In this document: positions 39,256-49,254 of the stretch, piece by piece
Numbering within the stretch: position 1 is the first letter of the stretch
Layout of the letters: each line of letters opens with the position of its first letter
Assembly (NCBI GenBank): GCA_003216295.1
Contig: QCJB01000004.1
Coordinates: forward strand, 1-64,000
Origin: Prochlorococcus sp. AG-402-P16
GTDB taxonomy: Bacteria; Cyanobacteriota; Cyanobacteriia; PCC-6307; Cyanobiaceae
DNA length: 64,000 nucleotides
Reading direction: 5' to 3'
Translations under genes and position numbers: made by a program
Notes under the pieces: generated by a model
The model's input: only the letters and a program-made list of their open reading frames with translations
The model's database searches: none
Told to the model about the DNA's origin: nothing

Positions 39256-39927
39256 ATGAAAAGTAAATCAACTTCTAAAAAATCAACCGCAATAAAAATT
39301 TGCGGAATAACCAATACTTCACAGGCAAAAGAAATCGCAAAATTGGAAATAAATGCCATCGGGGTTATCGCTGTTAAAAGTTCACCTCGCTTTGTTCCTG
39401 AAGAAAAACGTATGGAAATTTTTCAAGAAGTTGAAAAAATCTCCTCAAAAATTGAGAAAGTACTTGTGATAGCAAATGAAAAAATAGATAAAATTAGAAA
39501 TTTAAAAAACTTTTCAACACCGCCATCTGTCGTTCAACTGCATGGAGAAGAATCAATTGATTTTTGCATTGAAATAAAGAACATTTTTCCAGAAATCAAG
39601 TTATGGAAAGCATTTAGACTTAAATCGATTAATGATCTAAAAAAAATAAGTCAATATGAAAAAAATGTCGATGCTTTCCTTTTAGATGCATGGGATGAGA
39701 AATCTCTTGGAGGAACAGGTAATAGAATACCTATAGAACTCCTAGTAAATAAAACTTTTAAGAAACCCTGGATATTAGCCGGTGGGATATCAGCAGAGAT
39801 AATTCCTGAAATTTTTTCTAAAATTAAACCAGATGGAATTGATGCTTCAAGTCATCTAGAGAAGTCACCAGGGATTAAAGATCTTGAGAAAGTTAAATCC
39901 CTTGTTCGTGCAATACGAGAACATTAG
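39256..39927 (+). CDS. trpF: Phosphoribosylanthranilate isomerase
   Basis: 223-residue (beta/alpha)8 enzyme of tryptophan biosynthesis. It has the start KICGITNTSQAKEIAKLEINAIGVI (the catalytic Cys and its neighbours), VVQLHGEESIDFC, the Asp in FLLDAWDEKSLGGTG and the phosphate site GGISAEIIPEIF. There is no other trp gene alongside; trpA is at 6989-7852. It diverges from the M50 protease gene by 63 bp. Confidence 0.95.
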   Translation: MKSKSTSKKSTAIKICGITNTSQAKEIAKLEINAIGVIAVKSSPRFVPEEKRMEIFQEVEKISSKIEKVLVIANEKIDKIRNLKNFSTPPSVVQLHGEESIDFCIEIKNIFPEIKLWKAFRLKSINDLKKISQYEKNVDAFLLDAWDEKSLGGTGNRIPIELLVNKTFKKPWILAGGISAEIIPEIFSKIKPDGIDASSHLEKSPGIKDLEKVKSLVRAIREH

Positions 39928-39948
39928 TAAATAAAATCATTTTTTCAA

Positions 39949-40671
39949 CTAGAAAGCGCCTGAAGAAGGCATTAGAGTTAAATCCTCAATAGTTTGATTA
40001 ATTGGTTGATTAGCCAGATGTAATAGTTCATACGCAACTTGATCAATTGAAAGCATGGAATTTCTATCAAATTGCATCCCAACGGTGTCAGTATCCCAAA
40101 GAGATGAATTTACTGAACCGAGAGTTAGTGTACATGCACGAATAGCATTCATTCTTTCTTCTTCTGCCAAGCATTTAGTAAAACTTGCTATGGCAGCTTT
40201 AGAAACGCAATAGGCTCCCCATTGTGGGAATGCATTTCTTGCTGCATGGCTACTAACATTGATAACAAGTCCTCCTTTTTTTCTCATTAAAGGAACGACT
40301 ACAGCACAAATCTGAAAAATACTAGTGATATTTAATTGCATGATCCATTCCCATTTCTCAAGAGGCATGGATAGAAGCTCACCAGTCCAGGCGACTCCAG
40401 CATTATTAATTAAAACTGAAGGAACCAAGCCATGGCTCATCAATTCATTTAACCCCTTAGAAATATTTTGAGAATCATTCAAATCAATAGGTTTATAGAA
40501 GACCTTTATTGTTTTTATCTCAATCTCATTAATAAGACTTTTTAGGTCTTCTTCATTCCTAGATATAAGCAGTAAATTCCATCCTGCATTAGCAAAAGCT
40601 TTAGCGGTGGCTCTACCTATCCCCCTAGAGGCACCTGTGATTAATACGGTTGGCAAGAAAATTAATAGCAA
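39949..40671 (-). CDS. Short-chain dehydrogenase/reductase
   Basis: 240 residues. It has the NADP-binding TGASRGIGRATAKAF, the NNAGVAW segment, Ser in INVSSHAARN and YCVSKAA (Tyr-x-x-x-Lys). The substrate is unknown; FabG-like ketoacyl reductases look similar, and it lies 11 bp after accA and behind the alkane genes. The first TTG or ATG region is uncertain (MLLIFLPTVLITGAS). Its place at the end of the aar-accA operon makes a role in fatty-acid or alkane metabolism reasonable but unproved. Confidence 0.82.
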   Translation of the reverse strand: MLLIFLPTVLITGASRGIGRATAKAFANAGWNLLLISRNEEDLKSLINEIEIKTIKVFYKPIDLNDSQNISKGLNELMSHGLVPSVLINNAGVAWTGELLSMPLEKWEWIMQLNITSIFQICAVVVPLMRKKGGLVINVSSHAARNAFPQWGAYCVSKAAIASFTKCLAEEERMNAIRACTLTLGSVNSSLWDTDTVGMQFDRNSMLSIDQVAYELLHLANQPINQTIEDLTLMPSSGAF

Positions 40672-40682
40672 ACATAAAAACT

Positions 40683-41672
40683 TTATACTGAAACTTCACT
40701 TTCGAGGGATTGGTATTCCAAAAATTTTCCCATATTTCTAAATTTAGTATATCTATTATCTCTCAATTCTTCTTTTGATAAGGCCAATAATTCTGTTAAA
40801 TGCCTCTCTAAAGCATTTTTCAAGGTGTCTCCAGCCTGAAGAGGAGCCCAATTATTTCCTCCAGAAGGCTCTTTTAAAACCTCATCAACAATCCCTAACT
40901 TCAATAGATCAGGACCTGTAATTTTTAATGATGATGCAGCCTCAGGAGCCTTTCCAGCATCCCTCCATAAAATAGAAGCACAAGCTTCAGGGCTGGCAAC
41001 TGTGTAAACACTGTGCTCAAACATTAGCAATCTATCTGCCACTCCAATACCCAAAGCACCTCCAGAGCCACCCTCTCCAATTACAGTTGCAATTATTGGG
41101 ACCTTCAATCTAAACATTTCACGCAAATTCACTGCAATAGCCTCACCCTGACCTTGTTCTTCAGCCAAAAGTCCTGCATAAGCGCCAGGAGTATCAATAA
41201 AAGATATGATCGGCAGACCAAAGCGATCGGCATGATCCATTAATCTCAGTGCCTTTCTATACCCTCCCGGCTTAGCCATTCCAAAGTTACGTGCAACATT
41301 TTCTTTTGTATCTCTACCTTTTTGTTGACCAATGAGAAGAACCGAACGTTTCCCAATACGAGCTAAGCCTCCTACTAGTGCCTGATCATCAGTTCCGTTC
41401 CTATCTCCATGTAGCTCAACCCAATCATCGCAAAACATTTGAATATAATCTAGTGTGCTAGGCCTTTGTGGATGCCTTGCAACTTGGATTTTTTGAGCTG
41501 GTGTAAGCGCATTGAATATTTCTTCACGTCTTCTCGCGGCTAATGTCTCTAGCTGAAGGAGTTGTTGACTTACATCAACCTCTGAGTCTCTTGCTAATTC
41601 TCTAATTTGATCAATCTGATTCTCTAATTCAACAAGAGGTTTTTCAAATTCGAGGAGAAAACGTCTAGCCAT
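40683..41672 (-). CDS. accA: Acetyl-CoA carboxylase carboxyltransferase alpha subunit
   Basis: 329 residues. Malonyl-CoA synthesis starts fatty-acid and alkane production. The crotonase-like carboxyltransferase domain shows [40 protein letters not shown] and [22 protein letters not shown] with [10 protein letters not shown] leading helical segment ([14 protein letters not shown]) is the usual N-terminus. It sits 20 bp after aar, a typical link in marine cyanobacteria that couples alkane and fatty-acid genes. Confidence 0.96.
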   Translation of the reverse strand: MARRFLLEFEKPLVELENQIDQIRELARDSEVDVSQQLLQLETLAARRREEIFNALTPAQKIQVARHPQRPSTLDYIQMFCDDWVELHGDRNGTDDQALVGGLARIGKRSVLLIGQQKGRDTKENVARNFGMAKPGGYRKALRLMDHADRFGLPIISFIDTPGAYAGLLAEEQGQGEAIAVNLREMFRLKVPIIATVIGEGGSGGALGIGVADRLLMFEHSVYTVASPEACASILWRDAGKAPEAASSLKITGPDLLKLGIVDEVLKEPSGGNNWAPLQAGDTLKNALERHLTELLALSKEELRDNRYTKFRNMGKFLEYQSLESEVSV

Positions 41673-41692
41673 AAAAAATAGTAATCAAATAA

Positions 41693-42733
41693 TCAGACGG
41701 TTAATGTCTGAATATTTGTTTTCAAACCAACAGCCGAGAATCCATGCTTAACAGAGGCTTCTCCAATGAAATCCATTTTTTCCAATGTAATGTTATTCCT
41801 CCCCCAACTGAAATTCGTATGACAACTTTCAAACTCAAGAAGCATTGCCTCAGCGAAACAAGCAAACATTTCTCTCTTAGGATTTTCCATCTCGGCCAAT
41901 GCCATCATATTCCAACCAATATCTTTAAAAAATTGAACTATCCCTCCTTTTAAAACATGTATACCAGAGCCTGAAAACTTCTCACCTAAATTCTTTGGAT
42001 ATCCACCATCAATCATCAAGCAAGGTCGCTTAATAATGGATTGATCAATTTCTAAAGTTTTAGGCATACTCGCAACCCAGATAACAATATCTGCTTCTGG
42101 CAAAGCCTCATCAAGCCCAAGGATTCTCCCCCCTCCCAATTGGGATTGAAGTTCAACTAAAGGTTTTTGCTGTCTAGCTACTAATAATAATTCTGAAACA
42201 CCAGTTCGGTTAGTAAGCCATCTGCAAACCGCACTACCTATGTCTCCAGTAGCGCCAACCACTGCGACTTTGGCTTTTTTCAAATCAATTCCAATTCGAG
42301 GGGCATTTTGCTCTAACTGCCTACAAATAACCCAAGCAGTGTGAGTATTACCTGTAGTAAACCTCTGCCAATCAAGAGTTGTATTTCTAACTTGTTGATT
42401 TTGAAGTAAATTGAAATTCTCAAAAATTATTGATGTAAATCCGCCAAGAGCAGTAATACTAATACCTTTTTTTTGCGCTAGCTCCATTGCATTTAAAACT
42501 TTTCTTCTTGCAGTTTTAAAACGGCTAAGCATCTCAGGAACGAAGCAAGAGTCAATATAGGCACCCTCTATTGTCTTCCCAATTGCACTTACAACCTTGA
42601 CATGCTCCACCAACTGAGGAGGGGCCGTACACCATACATCCAAGTCTCCTTCGGCAATATGGTCATAGCCCAAGCCCAATGCCTTGCGCTTGGCATCTTC
42701 AAAACTCGTCGAATGTCCAATTAGCCCAAACAT
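41693..42733 (-). CDS. aar: Long-chain acyl-[acyl-carrier-protein] reductase (AAR)
   Basis: 346 residues. It reduces fatty acyl-ACP to the aldehyde that ADO turns into an alkane. The N-terminal half ([29 protein letters not shown]) precedes the active-site Cys region, [10 protein letters not shown]. An NADP-binding Rossmann segment is [21 protein letters not shown]. The C-terminal [11 protein letters not shown] region follows. It is the middle gene of ado-aar-accA on the minus strand, 146 bp after ado, and that gap holds a hairpin. Confidence 0.95.
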   Translation of the reverse strand: MFGLIGHSTSFEDAKRKALGLGYDHIAEGDLDVWCTAPPQLVEHVKVVSAIGKTIEGAYIDSCFVPEMLSRFKTARRKVLNAMELAQKKGISITALGGFTSIIFENFNLLQNQQVRNTTLDWQRFTTGNTHTAWVICRQLEQNAPRIGIDLKKAKVAVVGATGDIGSAVCRWLTNRTGVSELLLVARQQKPLVELQSQLGGGRILGLDEALPEADIVIWVASMPKTLEIDQSIIKRPCLMIDGGYPKNLGEKFSGSGIHVLKGGIVQFFKDIGWNMMALAEMENPKREMFACFAEAMLLEFESCHTNFSWGRNNITLEKMDFIGEASVKHGFSAVGLKTNIQTLTV

Positions 42734-42813
42734 TTGGCACCAAGCAAGATCAAAATTGGAACTAAATATTTATCCAAGAAGGAAGGTTAGACCACCAAGG
42801 TCACAAAATTAAG

Positions 42814-42846
42814 AATTCCTCAAGAACTTTAAGCTCCTGAGGAATT
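42814..42846 (-). terminator. Hairpin between ado and aar
   Basis: AATTCCTCA (42814-42822) and TGAGGAATT (42838-42846) pair perfectly over 9 bp around a 15-nt loop, just after the ado stop on the minus strand. A weak T-rich tract follows. It probably separates ado from aar expression, so aar may have its own promoter. Confidence 0.6.
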
Positions 42847-42879
42847 GAAAAAGGTTGAAAAACGTAAAATTAAAACTCC

Positions 42880-43605
42880 TTAAATCACTGCAGCCAAAGC
42901 CATTCTGGCAATTTCCCTATTATCAAGACCAATTTCAAGAAGCGAATCTTGATAAGCAATCATAAATTCTTCCATTAATTCTTCCTTGTCCATGTGAAGA
43001 ACTTCTGCATCATTTGAAACTTCATCAAGCATAGATTTTATTAAAGGTAAATTTTCCTTATTAGCCTTCATAAGATCTTTCTTAACCGTGCCTAGATTGG
43101 CCTTTAACCACTCCTGGCCATAATTCAAGTGCAAATATTCATCTTGAACAACTCCTTCTGTAATCCTCTTAGCAAAAGGATCAGCAACACGTATGTATAC
43201 GTGATAAGCAGATATTGCAAAGGATTCAATGAGAATGCATTGAATTAATAAACAAGTAGTTGTATCTCCAGCTTTGAAAGCCTCGATAAAATTATTGTGT
43301 AGTTTTGAAAAAAATGTTTTTGCAAAGGGCATATCTGGCTTAACTGCGAGATTTCTCCCACAAGCACAAAAACCATTCATATGCTTTTTTTCCATCTTGC
43401 CAAGCCTTATAAGCTCTTCAGAATGCTCAGGAATTAACTTAGCAAGATCAAGAAAATTGGAATAAGCTTCTTGCTCTCCTTCAATAACAACAGCATTAAT
43501 TCGGCTGTAAGCATCTTTATAAGAGTCTGAGGTGAAATCTGGAAGAGAGTCAGAACTAAACTCTTCTTTTTCTACAGCTAAATTGTTGGATGCAAGAGCT
43601 TGCAT
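42880..43605 (-). CDS. ado: Aldehyde deformylating oxygenase (alkane synthase, ADO)
   Basis: 241-residue ferritin-like di-iron enzyme that converts fatty aldehydes to alkanes or alkenes plus formate, in the cytosol. Iron ligands are visible: E in SELIRLGKMEKKHMNGFC (E-x-x-H), E in LIESFAISAYHVY, and VQDEYLHLNYG (E-x-x-H). Length and sequence match cyanobacterial ADO. It is the first gene of the ado-aar-accA group. The leading 22 residues are variable. Confidence 0.97.
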   Translation of the reverse strand: MQALASNNLAVEKEEFSSDSLPDFTSDSYKDAYSRINAVVIEGEQEAYSNFLDLAKLIPEHSEELIRLGKMEKKHMNGFCACGRNLAVKPDMPFAKTFFSKLHNNFIEAFKAGDTTTCLLIQCILIESFAISAYHVYIRVADPFAKRITEGVVQDEYLHLNYGQEWLKANLGTVKKDLMKANKENLPLIKSMLDEVSNDAEVLHMDKEELMEEFMIAYQDSLLEIGLDNREIARMALAAVI

Positions 43606-43679
43606 AGATCTATTAGAAATTTATCAATCTGAGTGATCTTACAGAATTAAATACAAATTGGTAGTTCAGTTTCCACATC

Positions 43680-44507
43680 TTAACTGCTAGAAACAGGTTT
43701 TTCTGACATAACTGGTGGCCAATCACTCTCCAAAAGGCTTGTAAATAAAGACTTCCAATGATTTACTAGTGCATTTTCTAAAGCGGCACCCAATTTGGCG
43801 TTTGACGCGCTTGCATCTCCAATCACCCCAGAAGAACTCAAGTCTTCTGTGAGCCATGCACATGGTGAAGCCCCCTCAAGGCTCCATCCTTTAGGTGTGG
43901 AAGCTTTCTGTTCATTAAAAATTCTTTTATCTAAATAAGAATCATTACGGACCAAATCTCCTGCCATATGCAACATAAGACTTGTCTCTGCCAATGCTGC
44001 ATGCAGTCCTTCCTCGACTTCTTTTTCAGGCAAAAGCTCATCCAAGCCAGGAACTCCACTCCAGAGAAAACAAGGAAGTACTGCTAAGGAGGGACATTCT
44101 ATTCTCAATTGCCTGGAAACCGCTTGTAAAAGACCTATTTGACCTCCATGAGCATTAAAAAAAATTAATCTTTTGAAGCCCATAGAAGCTATTTGCTTGC
44201 CAACATCACTAACCAAAGAAAGTAAAACATTCGCTGATAAAGACAAAGTTCCTGGAAAAGCTTGATGCTCAGGGGAGAAACCAATTGATTGAGAAGGGAG
44301 CATCCATATCGGCATTTCTTTTGGCAACCTATCAAGTGTCTTATTTAAAATCTTCTCTGCAAAAAAAGTATCAGTAATCAAAGGTAAATGTGGCCCATGT
44401 TGTTCACACGCACCAAAAGGCCAAACCAGTGTAGAACCTTTCTCTGAAGCGGCTTTCGAGGCTTCAGGCCAGGTTAAATGCTCAAATCGACGAATTTGAA
44501 AAATGAT
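43680..44507 (-). CDS. Creatininase-family amidohydrolase, start extended upstream, no ordinary start codon
   Basis: Creatininases and relatives (ArfB-type) hydrolyse cyclic amides with two metals. From the first TTG at 44379-44381 the frame would give 233 residues but lack the metal motif. The same frame runs on upstream to a TAG at 44517-44519, and reads FQIRRFEHLTWPEASKAA then GACEQHGPHLPLITDTFF, which is the family N-terminus with its E-x-H metal ligands. No ATG, GTG or TTG lies between the TAG and that motif. AGGAG (44514-44518) is 6 nt before an ATC (44505-44507) and 9 nt before an ATT (44502-44504), so a rare start is proposed here. FNAHGGQIGLL and ALAETSLMLH complete the site. It is the only gene in this stretch; substrate unknown. 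Confidence 0.75.
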   Translation of the reverse strand: MIFQIRRFEHLTWPEASKAASEKGSTLVWPFGACEQHGPHLPLITDTFFAEKILNKTLDRLPKEMPIWMLPSQSIGFSPEHQAFPGTLSLSANVLLSLVSDVGKQIASMGFKRLIFFNAHGGQIGLLQAVSRQLRIECPSLAVLPCFLWSGVPGLDELLPEKEVEEGLHAALAETSLMLHMAGDLVRNDSYLDKRIFNEQKASTPKGWSLEGASPCAWLTEDLSSSGVIGDASASNAKLGAALENALVNHWKSLFTSLLESDWPPVMSEKPVSSS

Positions 44508-44580
44508 AGGAATCTCCTATTAATTGAAAAACAACTTACCCTTGGCTGTAAGAATGTTTCACTTATTACCCAGGTAAATT

Positions 44581-45858
44581 ATGGCCGGGTCAGATCCTCA
44601 GCCTAAAAAAGCGACTCCTCCAAGACCGGCAGCAAATGCATCGCGCAAGCCATTGCAGGTTATGCACATCAGTCGAAAGAGTGAAGAAGAAATCAATAAT
44701 GAAAAATCATCTAAAAAAAACTTCTCTAACCAATCTAAAGATAAAAGATTTGAAGAGGAAGTACTAGCCCAAAAAAACATTTCTGGGTTATGTAAAGCTC
44801 CAGAGCAAAAAGAAAAAAATCAACAAAGTGATAAAGATAGTTTTCCAGCTGAAACTATGGAGGATTTACTAAAATCTGAAGTTAATACTGATCAAAAAAA
44901 TCTTGAATCTTTTGATAATCAAAAAAGTAGGAAAGTTGATGAATTTGATTTTGATGAAGATGAATTTTTAGCCGCCTTAGAAGAGAATCAACCAATCGGC
45001 TCTACTGGTGAAACTGCTAAAGGTTCCGTTATTGCTGTTGAAAGTGATGGTATTTATGTAGACATAGGTGGAAAAGCCCCTGGATTCATGCCTAAGAATG
45101 AATGTGGCCTTGGTGTTATTACAAATTTAAAAGAGCGCTTCCCAAAAGGGTTAGAAGTAGAAGTTCTCGTTACTAGAGAACAAAATGCAGATGGGATGGT
45201 AACAATTAGCTGTAGGGAATTAGAATTGAGAAAAAGCTGGGATAAAGTTCGAAATCTTTCAAAAGAAGGCAAAATTATTCGAGTAAAGATTAATGGATTT
45301 AATCGTGGGGGAGTTACCTGCGACTGCGAAGGCCTGAGAGGGTTTATCCCTAGGTCTCAACTTGAGGATGGAGAGAATCATGAAACTCTTGTTTCAAAAA
45401 CAATCAATACCGCTTTTTTAGAAGTTAATCCAGATAGGAGAAAACTTGTTCTTTCAGAAAAAAAAGCTGCAATTGTTTCAAGATTTTCTGAGTTGGAAAT
45501 TGGTCAATTAATTGAAGGAGAAATCTTAACTATCAAACCCTATGGTTTTTTTGTTGATTTAAAAGGCGTCAGTGGATTATTACATCATTCAATGGTCACT
45601 AATGGGAGCATGAGAAGCCTTAGAGAAGTTTTCCAGCCAGGTGAGTTTATTAAAGCTTTAATTACAGATCTAGATCCTTCAAGAGGTCGAATAGGGCTAA
45701 ACACTGCTCTGTTAGAAGGACCTCCAGGAGAACTAATTACTGATAAAGAGAAAGTAATGAAAGAAGCTGAAGAAAGAGCAATTAAAGCTCGAAATAGTCT
45801 AAACAAAGAAAAAATTGATCCTCAAAAGGATCCGCAAAATAAAAACTTATCCACATAA
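44581..45858 (+). CDS. S1-domain RNA-binding protein, ribosomal protein S1 homologue
   Basis: 425 residues. The first 135 are a charged, low-complexity tail; the opening MAGSDPQPKKATPPRPAANA is Pro/Ala-rich. Three S1 repeats follow, about residues 144-213 (GETAKGSVIAVESDGIYVDIG), 228-293 and 306-376 (GQLIEGEILTIKPYGFFVDLK). The C-terminal 45 residues are charged. It is likely a second S1-like protein (Rps1b type) besides the main ribosomal S1, and is 12 bp upstream of the Tab2 gene, pointing to a shared role in translation of photosynthesis mRNAs. Confidence 0.85.
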   Translation: MAGSDPQPKKATPPRPAANASRKPLQVMHISRKSEEEINNEKSSKKNFSNQSKDKRFEEEVLAQKNISGLCKAPEQKEKNQQSDKDSFPAETMEDLLKSEVNTDQKNLESFDNQKSRKVDEFDFDEDEFLAALEENQPIGSTGETAKGSVIAVESDGIYVDIGGKAPGFMPKNECGLGVITNLKERFPKGLEVEVLVTREQNADGMVTISCRELELRKSWDKVRNLSKEGKIIRVKINGFNRGGVTCDCEGLRGFIPRSQLEDGENHETLVSKTINTAFLEVNPDRRKLVLSEKKAAIVSRFSELEIGQLIEGEILTIKPYGFFVDLKGVSGLLHHSMVTNGSMRSLREVFQPGEFIKALITDLDPSRGRIGLNTALLEGPPGELITDKEKVMKEAEERAIKARNSLNKEKIDPQKDPQNKNLST

Positions 45859-45870
45859 ATTTATAAAAAA

Positions 45871-46764
45871 ATGATAATAAGTGTTGAGAAAAAATCTAAT
45901 TTAACAAAAGCAGATTGGGAAATTGATTTTTATTCCCGGCCTATTATCGATAAGAATGGAAAAAAAAGATGGGAATTATTAATTACAAACACGAAAAGTT
46001 TCAAAGAGAAAAAAATATTTCAATGGGAAAAGATATGTCCTGCCTCCAATGTTAATTCTATTTGGTTAAAAGAGGCTTTAGAAGAAGCTATTAACGAAGC
46101 AAACTCTCAAGGATGGGAACGCCCTTCAGTTATCCGATGTTGGCGAGCCTCAATGAAGACAATGATAAAACGAGCAGCAGATCAAATTGGTATTGAACTT
46201 GTTTCTAGCAGAAGGACATATTCTTTACTTCAGTGGATTAGGGAAAGAGAAAGGAATTATTACCCTCATCAAAAAGGATATACAGGAGTTAACCTTTCTC
46301 CTCCATCAAACCCAATCACCAGCCAAGCCATCCCTTTGCCAGAAGAAATGAGGGGAGAGTCTTGGAACTTTGCTTCCCTATCTCTTAATACACTAAGAGA
46401 GGCGGACGAATGGGATATTGAATTTTCTAACTTAATTCCCATAAACGAAGCTCTTGACGAGAATTTGCCTATTCCTGGCATCAGACTCTTCAGCTCAAAA
46501 AGATCTTTGGCATTAGCTGCTTGGTTGGGTGGATTAGAGCCAGCAAAACTTGTCATTGAAGGAACTCAAATAATTTTAGAAGCCGGACAAGCTGATAGAT
46601 GGTTAGTTACCGATGTGAAAAATGAAGCAAGAAATGCAATTGAACATTGTTTTTTAAATACACAACAAAACGCAGATGGTCTTCAATTCATCTCAGTTCA
46701 AAAAAGTTTAAAACAAAATTCATTAGATGGTTTTTGGATGCTAAGAGATATTGGAGAAGTATAA
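45871..46764 (+). CDS. Tab2/Atab2-family RNA-binding protein (DUF1092)
   Basis: 297 residues. It matches the Tab2 family of Chlamydomonas and Arabidopsis, which binds the psaB 5'UTR and is needed for photosystem I (and in plants II) translation. Visible: WEIDFYSRPIIDKNGKKRWELLI, WERPSVIRCWRASMKTMIKRAADQIG, SSRRTYSLLQWIRERE, and near the end RWLVTDVKNEARNA with GLQFISVQ. In cyanobacteria the mechanism is less clear. It follows the S1 gene after 12 bp and probably shares its transcript. Confidence 0.87.
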   Translation: MIISVEKKSNLTKADWEIDFYSRPIIDKNGKKRWELLITNTKSFKEKKIFQWEKICPASNVNSIWLKEALEEAINEANSQGWERPSVIRCWRASMKTMIKRAADQIGIELVSSRRTYSLLQWIRERERNYYPHQKGYTGVNLSPPSNPITSQAIPLPEEMRGESWNFASLSLNTLREADEWDIEFSNLIPINEALDENLPIPGIRLFSSKRSLALAAWLGGLEPAKLVIEGTQIILEAGQADRWLVTDVKNEARNAIEHCFLNTQQNADGLQFISVQKSLKQNSLDGFWMLRDIGEV

Positions 46765-46770
46765 TTAATT

Positions 46771-46802
46771 TGCTTATCCAATAAAGCTTAATCAGATAAG
46801 CA
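46771..46802 (+). terminator. Stem-loop downstream of Tab2
   Basis: TGCTTATC (46771-46778) and GATAAGCA (46795-46802) form a perfect 8-bp stem with a 16-nt loop just after the Tab2 stop. No T-run follows, so it is a weak terminator or an mRNA 3' end structure. Confidence 0.4.
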
Positions 46803-46976
46803 TACAAAAGATAAAGATGAACTTAATAACTTACAAAATATTTAGCATTTCAAATCCAAAATTATTTAATTCTTGGAGAAGAAATTATACTTTATTAAGA
46901 CAATCGTGCTGTATTTATTCATAACTTTATATTTCCAAATCTTGCAATTTATTGTTATAAATAGAATGTAATTTTT

Positions 46977-47324
46977 TCAGCAAGTCTTCTTCGCTAAGCC
47001 CTCTTCTATATATTTCTCAGCTATATCCATATTACTATTTATTGGGATAACTCTAGCCACTAAAACACCATCAATTGATCCCTGAGGTCTTAAATTCACT
47101 TTTGTATGCCTAGGTAATTTTTTTTTCAGCCAATCAATAGATCTTTCTTCAGAATCAGAACTTATTTCCATACATGCTATTTTAACAGTATAGGTACGAT
47201 TATGGTCTCCAATCAAGAGAATAGAAGAGCTACTTACTTGTAAAACTTCGGCGGCCAAAATTGGAAAACAATAACAAAAAAAAGCTATAATTAATATTAG
47301 GAATTTTACATAAAGCTTATTCAT
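46977..47324 (-). CDS. Secreted SNase-like small protein
   Basis: 115 residues with a signal peptide (residues 1-24: NKLYVKFLILIIAFFCYCFPILA, cleavage near AAEV). The mature part (VLQVSSSSILLIGDHNRTYTVKIACMEIS...RSIDWLKKKLP...VARVIPINSNMDIAEKYIEEGLA) follows the staphylococcal-nuclease layout: strand, Arg/His-rich turn, helix, strand, then the ...N-x-D-x-A-x-x-x-I-E-x-G-L-A end. Catalytic Arg and Glu residues of nuclease are not clearly present, so an enzyme role is unsure. It sits at the end of a 212-bp AT-rich gap and 22 bp from ilvB. Confidence 0.6.
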   Translation of the reverse strand: MNKLYVKFLILIIAFFCYCFPILAAEVLQVSSSSILLIGDHNRTYTVKIACMEISSDSEERSIDWLKKKLPRHTKVNLRPQGSIDGVLVARVIPINSNMDIAEKYIEEGLAKKTC

Positions 47325-47346
47325 TATATATTTTTAAATCTATTTT

Positions 47347-49110
47347 TTATTTTCTTAAAGGAGATATCCCTACCATTTGAGCATTGCTTTTCCCGGGAGG
47401 CACCATTGGATAACAATTTTCACCTTTTCTTACATTTACGTTAACAATAACTGGTCCATCACTAGCCAAAGCTTGCTGTAGTTGAGGGATTAAATCATCT
47501 CTATCAGAAATAACGACTCCATCAATTCCAAAAGCACGGGACAATGAAATAAAATCAGGCTCTCCAATAGACATATTAGAGGCAGAATATCTTTCATCAT
47601 AAAAACTTTCTTGCCATTGCCTAACCATACCCTGCCAGTGATTATTAATAATAATTACTTTTAAATTCAACTTATATTGTGCGATAGTTCCCAGTTCTTG
47701 GATATTCATAAGTATGCTTGCATCTCCTGCGACACATATAACTTGCTCATTTGGCAAAGCAACTTTGACGCCCATTGCAGCAGGCATACCAAAACCCATC
47801 GTTCCAAGTCCAGCACTGCTAATCCATTGCCTTGGTCCATTCAATAGATACTGAGCTGCCCACATTTGATGTTGTCCAACATCAGTTGTAAAATATGCAT
47901 CTTTAGCCAAATCTCTTAATGCAATTAAGACTTCCTGTGGATATATTTCTCCTTCTTTTAGAGGGGTAATCAAAGGAAAATTATTTTTCCAATTTTGTAT
48001 TTTTGTGAGCCAACTTGAAGTCTTTGGATTAGCTTTTCTTTGATTACTTAGATCTAATAATTTAACAAGGCTAATACCAACATCACCCAATACAGAAACC
48101 TCAACTATTCTATTTTTATTTATTTCCGCTGGATCAATTTCAAAATGAATTACTTTTGCGTTAGGTGCAAAAGTATCCAATTTACCAGTCACTCTGTCAT
48201 CAAACCTCGCCCCAATTGCAATTAACAAATCACACTCCGTTACGGCAAAGTTTGCATAAGCTGTTCCATGCATGCCAAGCATGCCTACTGACAAAGGATC
48301 TCGTTCATCAAATGCACCCTTTCCCATCAAAGTTGTTGTTACAGGGATTTGATATCTATTAGCGATAGCGGCAAGAGTCTCATGCGCTCCAGAGGAAATG
48401 ACCCCTCCACCCACATAAAGTAAGGGTTGCTTAGAGTTTTCAATTAAGTCTAAGGCTTCACCAATAGTTTTATGATCTGGCGCGAAAGGAAGTTCAAAGC
48501 CCGCTGGCTTTATGGAGCCAGGCTCAATTGGATGATATTCAAATAGCTCTTGGCCAACATCCTTTGGAATATCAATTAATACTGGTCCTGGTCTACCAGA
48601 TGAAGCTATAAGAAAAGCTTGTGCTACCACTTTTGCAATTTCAGCTGGATCCCTAACAACCCAGGAATGCTTAACTATTGGAAGTGTGATACCAAATATA
48701 TCTGTTTCCTGAAAAGCATCAGTTCCAATAGCAGGTCTTGGGACTTGGCCTGTAATAACAACAAGAGGAACTGAATCCATTTGTGCTGTAGCAATCCCAG
48801 TGACTAAATTTGTAGCTCCTGGACCTGAGGTGCCAAAACAGACACCAACTCTTCCCGTTGCTCTTGCGAAGCCATCAGCAGCATGAGTTCCTCCTTGCTC
48901 ATGTCGAACAAGAATATGCCTTAACCAACCCTCTTTCTCTGCTTTAAAAACGGCATCATAAATTGGAAGGATTGCACCACCTGGATAACCAAAAATAGTA
49001 TCTACTCCATGCCTACGAAGAGCATCCATTAGAGCATCAGCCCCTGAGATCTCATATTGAGTTTGTGTTCCTGAATCACCAATATCATTAGGTGCAGATG
49101 TCAGGGTCAC
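47347..49110 (-). CDS. ilvB: Acetolactate synthase, large (catalytic) subunit
   Basis: 587 residues, thiamine-diphosphate enzyme that starts branched-chain amino-acid synthesis from pyruvate. It has the cofactor Glu in [34 protein letters not shown], a central FAD-binding domain ([15 protein letters not shown]) and the TPP motif [18 protein letters not shown] ending in NN. The small regulatory subunit IlvN is not in the window. It is a single gene, followed on the same strand by the SNase-like gene. Confidence 0.95.
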   Translation of the reverse strand: MTLTSAPNDIGDSGTQTQYEISGADALMDALRRHGVDTIFGYPGGAILPIYDAVFKAEKEGWLRHILVRHEQGGTHAADGFARATGRVGVCFGTSGPGATNLVTGIATAQMDSVPLVVITGQVPRPAIGTDAFQETDIFGITLPIVKHSWVVRDPAEIAKVVAQAFLIASSGRPGPVLIDIPKDVGQELFEYHPIEPGSIKPAGFELPFAPDHKTIGEALDLIENSKQPLLYVGGGVISSGAHETLAAIANRYQIPVTTTLMGKGAFDERDPLSVGMLGMHGTAYANFAVTECDLLIAIGARFDDRVTGKLDTFAPNAKVIHFEIDPAEINKNRIVEVSVLGDVGISLVKLLDLSNQRKANPKTSSWLTKIQNWKNNFPLITPLKEGEIYPQEVLIALRDLAKDAYFTTDVGQHQMWAAQYLLNGPRQWISSAGLGTMGFGMPAAMGVKVALPNEQVICVAGDASILMNIQELGTIAQYKLNLKVIIINNHWQGMVRQWQESFYDERYSASNMSIGEPDFISLSRAFGIDGVVISDRDDLIPQLQQALASDGPVIVNVNVRKGENCYPMVPPGKSNAQMVGISPLRK

Positions 49111-49254
49111 GGCAAGAAAATATCTAAGTTAACAATAAATCCTAGTATACTTATTTTCAATTAATCTAAATTAAGCAAAGATTTAATTAAATTCGTTCAG
49201 CTTTTTAATTAAAAATTTAGCAATTAAATTGAAGATTATAAATATTTGCATTAT

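Noticed and set aside
45847-45855. Perfect DnaA-box sequence TTATCCACA at the end of the S1-domain gene
   Set aside because: Single copy, within the coding frame of the last codons; no cluster or AT-rich unwinding region next to it, and dnaA is 30 kb away.
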